A stretch of 64,000 bases of DNA from Nannocystis sp. (GCA_016712315.1 JADJRG010000017.1:310001-374000), one strand, 5' to 3'; positions 53,595 through 62,843 are shown, counted from the first letter of the stretch. Program-made: numbers and translations. The notes: generated from the sequence alone by a model not told the origin.

Positions 53595-56500
53595 TCAGGC
53601 GGGGTCGTCGCCCTGGACGGCGAGCGCCTCGTAGGCGACGGAGGGGCCGCCGTAAGCGAGCTCGAGGCCGGTGATCTCGGGGCGGACGAAGCGGTAGCTC
53701 TGCGGGTGAAAGAGGGGGATGAGGCAGGCCTCTTGGGCGATCATGCCCTCGATCTGGCGGTAGATCGCGTGGCGCGCCTGCGGGTCGCTGATCGCTTGGC
53801 CTCGCTCGAGGAGGCGGTCGTAGCGCTCTCCGCCGCAGAGGGCGGCGAGGTGGCCCTCGCGGCTGTGGAGGAGGCCGACGAAGGAGTGCGCGTCGGGGTA
53901 GTCGGCGTACCAGCGGGTGAAGTCGAGGTCGATCTGCTGCTCAGGAGCAGAGAGGTCGCGGATCTGATAGGCGGCCTCGAAGATCTTGAGGCGGATGCCG
54001 AGGGCGGCGAGGGCGGCGCAGATCCGCCGGTAATAGGCGCGGTACTCGCTGAGATAGACGGGGTGGACGAGGGCGGTGAGCTCGAGGTCGCGGACCGCGG
54101 CGCCGGGGCTGTCGATCGCGTCGCCGGGGTCTGTGCCGCGCTCGGCCTCGTAGCCGAGCAGGCCAGGCGGGATCATGCTCAGGGCGGGCTTGGCGAGGCG
54201 GCCGAGGGCTTGCCGGGCGAGGCGGGGGCGATCGAGGGCGCGGGCGATCTGGCGGCGGAGCTGGGGGTCGGCGAGGGGGCCGCGGCGGGTGTTGAGGGCG
54301 ATGAAGTAGGTGCCGAAGGAGGGGGTCTCCTGGTAGCCAGAGGCGTAGATCGGGTCGCGGCGCAGCGCCTCGATGTCCTCCGGGGCGAGCTCGCTGGCGA
54401 TCGCGTAGCGGCCTGCCTCGAAGCCGGCGCGGATCTCCGCGGGGGTGACGCCGAAGTGGAAGGAGAGGGCGCGGCAGCGGGGATACCCGGGCCGCCAATA
54501 CGCGGGGGCGCGCTCGAGGTCGAGGCGGCGCCCGGGCTCGAAGTGGACGACGCGGAAGGGACCTGTCCCGACGGGCATCTCGCTCCAGCGCTCACCGCGG
54601 CGATCAGCGCCCTCGGGGATGATCGCGCAGACGCTGTGGGAGAGGAGCCCGGGGAAGTAGACGAGCGGGCGTACGAGCTCGATGACGAGCTCGTGATCGG
54701 AGGAGATGTGAAAACCATCGAGGTCGCCGCCGGCGCCGCTGAGGAGCGCGCGGGCGCCGACGATCGGCTCGAAGAGCCAACGATCGGTGGCGTCGGGGCG
54801 CTGGAGCATGCGCTCGAAGCTGTAGCGGACGTCGCGGGCGGTGAGGCGGCGGCCGTCGTGGAAGGTGATGTCGCGGCGGAGGCGGAAGCGATAGGCCATG
54901 CCGCCGTCGAGCGCCTCCATGCTCTCGGCGAGCCAGGGGATGATCTGGGCGCCGCCGACCTGGCGGGTGAGCGACTCGAAGATGCACGGCAGGACCTCGT
55001 GGTACTCGGTGTAACCACCGCGCACGGGATCGAGGGCGGTGACGCGGCCGCGGATCGGCGTGCGGATCACGGCGCTGGCGGGGGCCTCCTTGCGGCGGCG
55101 ATCGGTGGGGGGGCGGCTGAGCTGCTCGTAATTGACGAAGGGCGGGCTGCCGCGGAGGCGGAGGCCGCGGACGTCGACGGCGGCGATCCGGTGATCGGTG
55201 GCGTGGAAGAGCGGCAAGGCGGCGCCGTCTCGCTCCAAGAGGGCCTCGATCTCGTCGTAGCAGCGCTCTCGGGCGGCTGGGTCGCCCTCGAGGCGGCCGC
55301 GCTCGAGGAGCTGGTCGGCCTCGGCGGAGCTGTAGCAGCGGCGCAGGCGGCCGGCGACGGAGTGGTAGCTGCCGAAGGTGAAGTCGTCGGGGTCGTCGTA
55401 GTCGGCGCCCCATCGCAGCACGACGACGTCGACGTCGTCCGGGAGGGCGCCGCGGTCGAGGAGTGCGGCGACGTCGAGGCGGCCGACGTCGAGGGCGAGC
55501 CCGAGCTCGGACCAGCAGGCGCAGAGGGCGTCGAGGAAGGCGCGGTATCGGTCGAGGACCACCGGCAAGGCGAGCACGCGGAGGCGGGCGCCTTCGGCGA
55601 CGCCAGCGGCGCGCAAGAGGGCGGCGGCCTCCGGGGCGCTGAGGTGCGGGCGCCGCCGCCCCGGGTCGTAGCCGAGGATGCCGGGGGGGATGAGGCCGCG
55701 GGCAGGCGCGGCGAGGCGGCCGAGGAGCTGCCAGACGAGCTCCTGCACGGGCACGACGCGGGCGAGGGCGCGGCGCACCGGGAGCGCGCGGGTGAGCGGC
55801 CCGGTGTGGGCGTTGAAGGCGGCGAAGTAGGTGAGCTTGACGGGGCCCTCGAAGGTGGCGCCGGCGGAGCCAGGGGCGCCGAGCTCCTCGAGCTCCTCCG
55901 GGGTGAGCGCGCGGAGGAGGTCGAGCTCGCCGGCGCGCAGGCCCTGGGCCATCGCCGCGGCGCTCTCGACGAAGCGGAAGTCGATCGCGTCGAGGTGGGG
56001 CGGGGCGCCGCGCCAGTGGCCGTCGAAGCGCTCGATCACGGTCGCGCGGACGCCGCAGCTCGCGAGGCGGAAAGGACCTGTTCCAGCGGCCATGACCCCA
56101 GAGGCAGCAGACTCGTCGGAGATCCGACAGATCGCGGCGGCGGGGGCGGCGATCAGCGCGGGGAAGATCGAGAGCGGGCGGGTGAGCTGGATCTCGAGGT
56201 GGTGCTCGTCGAGGATCCGCAGGCCGCGGAGGGTGTCGGCCTCGCCGGCGAGGAGCGCGTCGATGCCGTCGATCGCGGCGAGCACGGGCAGGAGGGCGCC
56301 GGCGCGCAGGCGCGCGAGCCGCTCCAGCGAGGCGACGACGTCGGCGGCGGTGAGCGCGTGGCCGTCGTGGAAGCGGACGCCGGCGCGCAGGGTGAAGAGG
56401 TAGGCGTGGCCGCGATCGCGCGGCTCCCAGCGCTCGGCGAGGCAAGGCAGGGGGTGGCCGTCCTCGTCGGTGACGAGCAGGGTCTCGAAGACGTTGGCGA

Positions 56501-59231
56501 GCACCTCGGCGTCCTCTTGGGTCTGGATCGCGGCGGGCTCGCAGGCGACGGCGGGGGAGGCGAGGGCGACGGCGAGGCGGCCGCCGCGGGTCGGCGCGGG
56601 GCCGGCGTCGGCCGGCGCTGTGGGGCCGAGGGCGGCGGCCTCGCGGAGGTGCTCGGCGGCGAGCTCTGATTCGCCGCGCAGGCCGGCGAGGGTGGCGGCG
56701 AGGGCGAGGAGCTGGGCGAGCGCGCCGCGGTCGTCGGCGGCGCGGGCGGCGTGGAGGCCTTGCTCGACCCAGCGGCGGGCGTCGTCGACGCGGCGCGCTT
56801 GCCAGGCGGCGCGGGCGGCGAGCAGGAGGGCGCGGATCTTCGGCGCTGCGCGGCCGTGGCGCTCGTAGCAGGCGATCGCGGCCTCAGCCTCGCGGAGGGC
56901 GGCGTCGAGGTCGCCGGCCATGTGGTGGGCGAGGGCGAGCAGCTCGCGGACCTCGCCGATCGCGGCGGGATCGCCCTCCCACTCCTCGTCGAGGAACTCG
57001 AGCGCGGTGCGGCCGGCGCGGAGCGCCTCGTCGGGGCTGAAGGCGGCGAGGGAGCGGCGGGCGGACTCGAGGCCGTAGAGGACGGATCGGTCGGCGACGT
57101 CGCCGCCCGCGTAGTGGTGGAGGAGCTGGCTGTAGACCCGCTCGAGGCGGCCGGCGTGGCGCTCCTCTAAGTGGGCGGCGTAGCGGCGGTGGAGGGCGCG
57201 GCGGCGGCGACGGGGGATCTGGGCGTAGAGGACCTCGCGGACGACGCCGCTGACGAAGGAGAGGCGGTCGCCGCGGGCGACTCGGTCCTCCTCGAGCATG
57301 CCCTCTTCGATCAGGCGATCGAGGGCGTCGTCGAGATCATCGACGTCGCGGGCGAGCAGGCCGAGGTCGCGGGCGTCGAAGGACTTCCCCAAGACGGCGG
57401 CGCAGGCGAGGAGGTCGCGCAGGTCGGCGGGTAGGCGGTTGATCCGACGATCGATCGCCTGCTGGATGGTCGCGGGTAAGGCGCTAGAGAGCAGGCTGGG
57501 GCTGACCATCGCCCAGTCGGCGAAGGGCTGGCCGTCGCTGGCGGTGAGCAGCGAGCGGACGATCTGCTGGGTGAAGAAGGGGTTGCCCTCGGTGGCCTCA
57601 TAGAGGCGCTCGGCGACGGCCTCGGGGAGGGGGGCCTCGCCCATGAGATCGCCGAGGAGCTGGCGGTGCTCGGTGCGGCTGAGGGCGCCGAGGTGGAGCG
57701 CGACGAAGCGACGCGAGCCGCGGAGGTCGTCGATCATGCGCTGGATCGGGTGGGCTCGATCGACCTCGCTGGCCCGGTAGGTGGCGATGATGAGGGTGGG
57801 CGTGGCGACGAGGCGGCGGGCGATGTAGTGGAGCGCCTCGATCGCGGCGTCGGCGGCGTGTACGTCCTCGAGCAGGAGGAGGAGCGGGCCGCTGGCGCTG
57901 AGGCGCACGAGCGCGCGCGCGAGGGTCTCGAAGATCTGGCCGCGGTCGGCGAGCACGCGGGCAGGGGCGGGCGGCTGGGCGGCGCGGGGGCGGAGGGCGT
58001 TGATCTCGCCGAGCGTGGGGAAGAGGGCGATCAGCTCGGGCGCGAGGTCGCTGAGATCAGGGGGAGGGCCGCCGCTGGGGCCCGGGCCCTTGAAGTAGTC
58101 GACGATCAGCTCGCAGAAGCCGAAGTAGGGGAAGGCGCTGGCTTGATCGGCGAGGTTGCCGTGCAGGGTGGTGACCTTGCGGGCGAGCGCGAGCGCCTCG
58201 ACCTCGGCGAGCAGGCGCGACTTACCGGCGCCGGCGTCGCCGCCGATCAGCACGAAGTGGCCCTCGCCGGCGGCCGCGCGGCTGAGCCGCTGCTGGAGCT
58301 CGACGAGCTCGCTGTGGCGGCCGACGAGCGGCGCGTCGACGAGGCGGCGCAGCGGCGAGATGTGGAGGTCAGCGCCGCTCTCCTCGCCGGTGGCGTGGTC
58401 AGGCCGGGCGCGGAGGCGCCGCAGCGCGCGGGCGAGCGCGGTCATCGCGGGCGGCCTCTCACCTGGCTTTTTGGCCAGACAACTCATGACGACGGCCTCG
58501 AGCTGCTCGCTGACGGCGATCGCGGCGGGGCGGCCGCGCAGCGCGGCGGGGAACTCGTGGACGATCCGGTAGAGGACGGCCTGGCTGTCGCCGACGAAGG
58601 GGGGCTCGTTCGCGAGGCACTCGTAGAGGACGGTGCCGAGGGAGTAGATGTCGGCGGGGGCCTCGGCGATCTTGCCCGAGATCTGCTCGGGGCTGAGGTA
58701 CGCGACGGTGCCGATCAAGACGCCGGTCTTGGTGATCGGGTCGTCGCCGGCGCTGCGGGCGAGGCCGAAGTCCATGACAGTGACGCGCAGGCGGCCGTCG
58801 CTGTCTCGCGCGACCATGATGTTCTCGGGCTTGACGTCGCGGTGGACGATCTCGCGGGCGTGCGCGTAGGCGAGCGCCTCAGCGACGGCGACGCCGACGT
58901 CGAGCACGTCCGCGACGGCGAGCTCGCGGCGGTCGATCATGGCGCGCAGGCTGTGGCCCTCGACCACGGGCATGACGTAGAAAAAGCCGCCGTTGTGCCG
59001 GCCGAAGTCGTAGATCGCGATGATGCCGGGGTGGTCGAGCTGGGCGATCACCTGCGCCTCGCTGCGGAAGCGCTGCTCCGCTTCGGCGCTGAAGGCGGTG
59101 TTGGCGGCGATGACCTTGATGGCGACGTCGCGGCCGAGCACCTGGTCGCGGGCGCGGTAGATGACGCCCATGCCCCCTTGGCCGAGCTCTCCGAGGACCT
59201 CGTAGCGCGCTGCGAGCTTCTCTCCGATCAT
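53595..59231 (-). CDS. Ser/Thr kinase + ATPase + tandem family 5 solute-binding domains
   Basis: Giant protein of 1878 aa, numbered here from the ATG at 59231. Kinase (residues ~10-270): glycine loop LGQGGMG, Lys in VAIKVI, HRDVKPEN and DFG intact, so it should be active. ATPase (~300-580): GGDAGAGKSRLL near 334 and LLLLEDVHAAD near 455, followed by TPR-like helices to ~870. Two SBP_bac_5 (OppA/DppA-type) domains come next: one at ~885-1370 (NVFETLLVTDEDGHPLPCLAERWE, GTGPFRLASCG, WGADYDDPDDF) and one at ~1385-1870 (IFESLTRQVGG, PWLAESMEALDGGMAYRFRLRRDITFHDGR, GTGPFRVVHFEPGR, RWYADYPDAHSF). No signal or membrane segment, so both ligand domains appear cytoplasmic, as in the regulator SgrR. A TTG at 59243 is an alternative start. 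Confidence 0.9.
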   Translation of the reverse strand: MIGEKLAARYEVLGELGQGGMGVIYRARDQVLGRDVAIKVIAANTAFSAEAEQRFRSEAQVIAQLDHPGIIAIYDFGRHNGGFFYVMPVVEGHSLRAMIDRRELAVADVLDVGVAVAEALAYAHAREIVHRDVKPENIMVARDSDGRLRVTVMDFGLARSAGDDPITKTGVLIGTVAYLSPEQISGKIAEAPADIYSLGTVLYECLANEPPFVGDSQAVLYRIVHEFPAALRGRPAAIAVSEQLEAVVMSCLAKKPGERPPAMTALARALRRLRARPDHATGEESGADLHISPLRRLVDAPLVGRHSELVELQQRLSRAAAGEGHFVLIGGDAGAGKSRLLAEVEALALARKVTTLHGNLADQASAFPYFGFCELIVDYFKGPGPSGGPPPDLSDLAPELIALFPTLGEINALRPRAAQPPAPARVLADRGQIFETLARALVRLSASGPLLLLLEDVHAADAAIEALHYIARRLVATPTLIIATYRASEVDRAHPIQRMIDDLRGSRRFVALHLGALSRTEHRQLLGDLMGEAPLPEAVAERLYEATEGNPFFTQQIVRSLLTASDGQPFADWAMVSPSLLSSALPATIQQAIDRRINRLPADLRDLLACAAVLGKSFDARDLGLLARDVDDLDDALDRLIEEGMLEEDRVARGDRLSFVSGVVREVLYAQIPRRRRRALHRRYAAHLEERHAGRLERVYSQLLHHYAGGDVADRSVLYGLESARRSLAAFSPDEALRAGRTALEFLDEEWEGDPAAIGEVRELLALAHHMAGDLDAALREAEAAIACYERHGRAAPKIRALLLAARAAWQARRVDDARRWVEQGLHAARAADDRGALAQLLALAATLAGLRGESELAAEHLREAAALGPTAPADAGPAPTRGGRLAVALASPAVACEPAAIQTQEDAEVLANVFETLLVTDEDGHPLPCLAERWEPRDRGHAYLFTLRAGVRFHDGHALTAADVVASLERLARLRAGALLPVLAAIDGIDALLAGEADTLRGLRILDEHHLEIQLTRPLSIFPALIAAPAAAICRISDESAASGVMAAGTGPFRLASCGVRATVIERFDGHWRGAPPHLDAIDFRFVESAAAMAQGLRAGELDLLRALTPEELEELGAPGSAGATFEGPVKLTYFAAFNAHTGPLTRALPVRRALARVVPVQELVWQLLGRLAAPARGLIPPGILGYDPGRRRPHLSAPEAAALLRAAGVAEGARLRVLALPVVLDRYRAFLDALCACWSELGLALDVGRLDVAALLDRGALPDDVDVVVLRWGADYDDPDDFTFGSYHSVAGRLRRCYSSAEADQLLERGRLEGDPAARERCYDEIEALLERDGAALPLFHATDHRIAAVDVRGLRLRGSPPFVNYEQLSRPPTDRRRKEAPASAVIRTPIRGRVTALDPVRGGYTEYHEVLPCIFESLTRQVGGAQIIPWLAESMEALDGGMAYRFRLRRDITFHDGRRLTARDVRYSFERMLQRPDATDRWLFEPIVGARALLSGAGGDLDGFHISSDHELVIELVRPLVYFPGLLSHSVCAIIPEGADRRGERWSEMPVGTGPFRVVHFEPGRRLDLERAPAYWRPGYPRCRALSFHFGVTPAEIRAGFEAGRYAIASELAPEDIEALRRDPIYASGYQETPSFGTYFIALNTRRGPLADPQLRRQIARALDRPRLARQALGRLAKPALSMIPPGLLGYEAERGTDPGDAIDSPGAAVRDLELTALVHPVYLSEYRAYYRRICAALAALGIRLKIFEAAYQIRDLSAPEQQIDLDFTRWYADYPDAHSFVGLLHSREGHLAALCGGERYDRLLERGQAISDPQARHAIYRQIEGMIAQEACLIPLFHPQSYRFVRPEITGLELAYGGPSVAYEALAVQGDDPA

Positions 59232-59315
59232 CGGGGCGGCCAAAGCATCGCACGGAGCGAGGGTCGGCGGTGAGGGGCGCGGCGGGCGCTTTCGCTCGCC
59301 ACAGAGGCGCGAAAG
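59232..59315. other. short intergenic stretch upstream of the giant kinase
   Basis: 84 bases between the giant kinase start and the decayed vWA fragment. It holds a GATGCT-like hexamer close to the kinase start, and nothing else recognisable. Confidence 0.3.
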
Positions 59316-59500
59316 TTAGGGCTGCTCGGCGAGGTACTCGCGGATCGCGATCGAGGGGTTGTAGCGGCGGCGGCTGTCGGGGGGTCTTCGCCTATTCGAG
59401 GTCGGAGAGGACGATGAGGGTGGTGCGCCCGGGCGAGCGGTGCACGGCAGCAGGTGATGCTGGTGCCGCCTCCTGATAGCTCCTGCTCGCTATACGGTTG
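59316..59500 (-). pseudogene. frameshifted C-terminal remnant of a vWA-type protein
   Basis: Three stretches in different minus-strand frames look like consecutive parts of one protein: YSEQELSGGGTSIT (59493 down), RSPGRTTLIVLSDLE (59438 down, ends in a stop) and RRRYNPSIAIREYLAEQP with a stop at 59316. In vWA proteins a GGT-(S/D) loop supplies the MIDAS Thr and a following RTTLIVLSD strand supplies its Asp. The order and spacing fit, so this is probably a decayed vWA gene of which only the end remains. The region 59501-59686 upstream has no further recognisable part. Confidence 0.42.
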
Positions 59501-59686
59501 TCGACGCCGCGCGTCCACGCGCCGTTGGGGCGCCGCGGAGCGACGCCGCAGTGGTAGGCTGGGCCACCCATGCACCGCGAAGCGACCCACTCCGGCGCCT
59601 GGCCCGCAAATGCGGCACTTGCGCCGCATGCCCCGCGCGTTCTGGAGAGCCCCGCCTGATCTACAAAAGCCCCCGTTGGAGCGCCG

Positions 59687-60214
59687 ATGTCCAAGCTCGT
59701 CGTCTACATCGCTACGTCGCTCGACGGCCTCATCGCCGGCGAGGGCGACGATCTGAGCTGGCTGCCGGCGCCGACCGCCGAGGGCGACGACTATGGCTTC
59801 AGCGCCTTCCTCGATGGGGTTGGCGCCCTCCTGATGGGGCGGCGCACCTTTGACGTGGTGGCGGGCTTTCCCGGCCCGTGGCCCTTCGGCGACCGGCCCT
59901 GTTTTGTGGCCACCCACCGGCCGCTGCCCGCGGTCTCGGCGCCGGTGCAGGCGGTCTCGGGCGACATCGGGGCGATGGTGGCGGCGGCCAAGGCGGCGGC
60001 CGGCGGCCTCGACGTCTACATCGACGGCGGCGCGCTGATCCGCCAAGCCTTGTCGGCGGATCTGGTCGACGCCCTGACGCTGACCACCGTGCCCGTCGTG
60101 CTCGGCGCGGGGGTGCCGCTGTTCGGCGGGGGCGGGCCGCGGCGGGCCTGGCGGCCGGTGGGTGACGAGGCCCTCCCGGGCGGGCTGCTCAAGCGGCGCT
60201 TCATTCGCGCCTGA
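59687..60214 (+). CDS. dihydrofolate reductase/RibD C-terminal family protein
   Basis: 175 aa reductase-like protein. MSKLVVYIATSLDGLIAGEGDDLSWL is the family opening: Y-I-A-x-S-L-D-G, NADPH and substrate strand. GALLMGRRTFDVVAGFPGPWPFGDRPCFVATHRPLP follows (M-G-R-x-T-F/Y and the T/S-H-R-P strand), then VYIDGGALIRQALSADLVDALTLTTVPVVLGAGVPLFGG, the G-G-x-L/I-I-R and V-P-V-x-L-G-x-G-x-P-L-F block. These proteins reduce pteridine- or flavin-precursor-like substrates, and the group includes many of unknown role. ATG 59687 is the natural start. Intact and compact, in contrast with the decayed DNA around it. Confidence 0.85.
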   Translation: MSKLVVYIATSLDGLIAGEGDDLSWLPAPTAEGDDYGFSAFLDGVGALLMGRRTFDVVAGFPGPWPFGDRPCFVATHRPLPAVSAPVQAVSGDIGAMVAAAKAAAGGLDVYIDGGALIRQALSADLVDALTLTTVPVVLGAGVPLFGGGGPRRAWRPVGDEALPGGLLKRRFIRA

Positions 60215-60300
60215 GCAAACGATGCTCGCCGGCGCCGCTGATCCGCGCGAGCAGCTCAGCGTGCTCGCGCGATGCCGCGCCGCGGCCCCCCAGGCGTTGA

Positions 60301-60843
60301 CCACCGCGGCGTCGTCCGTCCACCGTACGATATGGCTTCTCCGCCGACGAGCTCGCCGTCCTCACCGGCAGCCGCAGCGGCACCCTGACCTGGGTCGACG
60401 AGATGCTCCTCAGCGACACCTACCGCGGGACCGAGCTGGTGATCACCCTCGCCGTCGACTACGAGGGCGGCGCGGTCACCTACGTCGACGTCGCCGAGGA
60501 GGACCCGGAGAGCGGCTGCGTCGATCGCCTCGAGATCGCGGTGAAGGTCTCCCTCACCAGCGCCGGTGGCGAGCTGGCGGAGGTCGTCGACGGCGTCGCC
60601 TGGGCGACCAACACCGGCACCCTCGGCCTCGTCGCCGTCCCCCTCTTCCCGCCGGCGCTGACCGGCACCCTCGACCTCGGCGCCCTCATGGGGGCCGACC
60701 TCACCCTCGACAGCCTCGACCTCCGCGCGACCCTCGACGCCAGCCAGGGCACCGGCGCCCTCAACGGCGAGGCCTCCCACGCGATGCTCGGGAGCATCGG
60801 CTACGGGACGATCGCGACCGTCGTCGTCGGCGCGCCGATGTAG
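60301..60843 (+). pseudogene. 5'-truncated gene of unknown function
   Basis: The frame is open from 60301 to the stop at 60841-60843, but the first ATG is only at 60403. Sequence before that ATG still looks protein-coding (YGFSADELAVLTGSRSG, TLTWVDE), so the real gene probably began upstream and lost its 5' end; an in-frame TGA at 60298-60300 ends the frame. The remaining part is a beta-rich domain (TELVITLAVDYEGGAVTYVDVA, GTLDLGALMGADLTLDSLDL) with one Cys, likely from a secreted protein. It could still be translated from ATG 60403 as a 146-aa product. Confidence 0.4.
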
Positions 60844-60910
60844 CGGGCGCGCTCGCCGGGAGGCTACCCGGCCCGAGTGGGCCGTGAGCTGCGCGTTCCC
60901 GCCAAGAGTA

Positions 60911-61963
60911 TCAGGGCACCGTTGGGGTCATCGTCAACCGAAGCTCGCCCGGAGCCTCCGTGGTCGCCACGAACGTCGCGTAGTAGCGCCCTGCTGGCAG
61001 CAGGAGGCTCTGCTTCGTGTTCGCCTCGATCCCGAGGTCCAGCGGATCCCAGCAAGAGGCGCAGCGCGTGATCCTCACCCCCACGCCCACGTCCTCCTCG
61101 CTCTCCACGGAGAGCTCGTAGGTGCCCTCCTGAGCGACATCGAAGGCTCGGAACGCGCTGATCTGGAGCGAGGTCCCGGAGGGCCCGAACACCCCCGGAT
61201 CATCGCACTGAACATCGACGGTGAGCTCCAAGGTGTCGCCCTGCCACTCGGCCAGCGGTGAGTCGCACTCGAGCAGCGCGATCCGGTTGCTCCACTCGGC
61301 GCAGACTGGGTAGCTCTCAAACGCCAACACGGCCTCGCTCAAGGGCTCGCCGAAGTGCTCGGCGAACGCCGCCTCGTAGTCCACCCGCCGATCATCGTAT
61401 TCGGTCGCCCGCATGAAGGCGCCGACGGCCTCGAGATCGTGGCGCTCGATCAAGAAGCGAACGAAGCGGCCCATCGTGAAGTAGTGGGGCTTGGTGATCT
61501 GAAAGCTGTCGAGCACCTCCGCCAGCGGCGCCTGCTCTTGCACGGTATCGGTGCCGTTGTTGAAGACCTCAGCGATCCCCTCGACGAAGGATGCGGGCCC
61601 CCGCCAGCCGGCTGCGAGCGTGACCGCGTGTGCGAGCTCGTGCCGGTTCACTGGCCAAGTGGAGATCACGGCGTCCTCGCGTGCGCACCCAGCAGCGATG
61701 TCCCGCGTGCAGAAGTCGCCCACCCGCGACTGCTCCACATACACGAACAACACGGGCCCCTCGAGCTGCACGCCGACCAACTCGGCGAGCGCCGCGACGA
61801 ATCGATCTTGCAGGTGAAAGCTGCCCTCGCAGATCAGATCGTCCCGGTCGGTCGCGTAGACGAGGTGCTCGCCGCTCCAGATCTCAGGCGGAAAATCCGG
61901 CGTACACGCGAGGAGCGTGAGCGCGAGGATCCTTGTCGGGGCCCTGTCGATCGAGCCTGTCAC
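60911..61963 (-). CDS. putative metallopeptidase-like lipoprotein
   Basis: About 350 aa. From the GTG at 61963 it starts with a short basic region and a lipobox LTLLAC (RILALTLLACTPDF), so it is a lipoprotein. The core has NRHELAHAV near residue 110, a zincin-type HExxH, followed about 20 residues later by FVEGIAEVF, whose Glu could be the third zinc ligand, as in gluzincins. Several Cys (DFCTRDIAAGCA, RCASCWD) point to disulphides. The C-terminal ~100 residues form a beta domain (TYELSVESEEDVGVGVRITRC, SLLLPAGRYYATFV) like the pre-peptidase C-terminal domains of secreted proteases. Activity unproven. Confidence 0.62.
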   Translation of the reverse strand: MTGSIDRAPTRILALTLLACTPDFPPEIWSGEHLVYATDRDDLICEGSFHLQDRFVAALAELVGVQLEGPVLFVYVEQSRVGDFCTRDIAAGCAREDAVISTWPVNRHELAHAVTLAAGWRGPASFVEGIAEVFNNGTDTVQEQAPLAEVLDSFQITKPHYFTMGRFVRFLIERHDLEAVGAFMRATEYDDRRVDYEAAFAEHFGEPLSEAVLAFESYPVCAEWSNRIALLECDSPLAEWQGDTLELTVDVQCDDPGVFGPSGTSLQISAFRAFDVAQEGTYELSVESEEDVGVGVRITRCASCWDPLDLGIEANTKQSLLLPAGRYYATFVATTEAPGELRLTMTPTVP

Positions 61964-62047
61964 ATCGCCCTGCACGGTGAACTCGACGCTCAGCACCTCG
62001 CCCGGGGGCACCGCGGTTCTCGGTGCTCGTACGCATGCGGGCATGGG

Positions 62048-62596
62048 CTACGGACTGGACTTACATTCACAGATCGGACACTTCATGTCGTTGAGCATGT
62101 AGCCATTCGGGCAAATGAGGTCACACACAATCTCAGGGCAGTCCTCCAGTGTTCGAGAGAAGTCGCAGACAAAACCCGTGGGGCAGCCTCTGTATCTACA
62201 AGCGGGTTCAACAAACTCCTTGCATCCGCCGAGATCATCAACGCAGATGCCACCATAGCAGTCAGGGGAGCAGTAGAAGCCCCAACCCGGGTCACAATAA
62301 CAGACGGCTGGTACACAGCCGTTGTAGATTGTATCACAAATCTGTCCGTCGGGACACCCGTCGTCCTTGCAGCCCGGCATAATAGCATCAAACCCATCAC
62401 AGGGATCGACGCTCGTCGAGCCGGCATTGGTAGAAGATGTGCCGGTCGCTATTGTCGAGACACTACTGTCTGAACTCACAGCCGTCGTAGACACATCACT
62501 CGCCGAAGCCGACGTGGTCGACGCCTCTTTGTCACCTCCGGTGCACGCCGAGAGTAAGCAGACCGAGAGTGCTACCGACAGATGCCTGTGCTTCAT
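62048..62596 (-). CDS. Cys-rich lipoprotein
   Basis: 182 aa. Signal SVALSVCLLSACTGG (lipobox LLSAC), then a Ser/Thr tether (residues ~22-60: STTSASASDVSTTAVSSDSS), then a Cys-rich domain with about 22 Cys: CKDDGCPDGQICDTIYNGC, CYCDPGWGFYCSPDCYGGIC, GCPTGFVCDF, and a final CDLICPNGYMLNDMKCPICEC. The repeating C-x(2-4)-C-x-C pattern suggests a disulphide-rich antistasin/EGF-like fold. This stretch has much lower GC than the genome (30 of 60 bases in 62281-62340). The ATG at 62596 matches the signal. The next gene upstream encodes a shorter relative of the same C-terminal motif. Confidence 0.72.
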   Translation of the reverse strand: MKHRHLSVALSVCLLSACTGGDKEASTTSASASDVSTTAVSSDSSVSTIATGTSSTNAGSTSVDPCDGFDAIMPGCKDDGCPDGQICDTIYNGCVPAVCYCDPGWGFYCSPDCYGGICVDDLGGCKEFVEPACRYRGCPTGFVCDFSRTLEDCPEIVCDLICPNGYMLNDMKCPICECKSSP

Positions 62597-62609
62597 GCTG
62601 AAAACATCC

Positions 62610-62843
62610 TCAAGGCTTGCACGCGCAAAGTACGTGGCTGCTGTCAAGCTTATAGCCATTCGGGCAGTCAAGGTCGCACCCCTCCCCGCCGCCGCAAGGG
62701 TAGCCATACTTCTGAGACGAGTACTTTGATGAGCAGAGTGCCCCCCATGCATCGAGGTAATCGTAATATATCTTAGTGTCATCGTTGATTTGGATCAGCG
62801 CATCGATCATGGACGGCGGCTGAGAATTATATGATCCGGTCAC
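62610..62843 (-). CDS. truncated Cys-rich paralogue
   Basis: Open frame of 77 codons without signal sequence. Its last third, GCDLDCPNGYKLDSSHVLCACKP, is clearly related to the end of the next gene (CDLICPNGYMLNDMKCPICEC). It probably represents the end of a duplicated lipoprotein gene that lost its front, or a small cytoplasmic product. The frame begins with a GTG at 62843, inside the end of the following upstream gene; MIDALIQIND near residue 12 is an alternative. AT-rich compared with the surroundings. Confidence 0.4.
   Translation of the reverse strand: MTGSYNSQPPSMIDALIQINDDTKIYYDYLDAWGALCSSKYSSQKYGYPCGGGEGCDLDCPNGYKLDSSHVLCACKP

Noticed and set aside
53559..56669. 1036-residue open frame on the plus strand opposite the giant kinase gene
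   Set aside because: It is antisense to the intact kinase-ATPase-SBP gene, has GC-driven composition (Gly/Ala/Glu/Val) and no motif. Long shadow frames are expected in GC-rich DNA.
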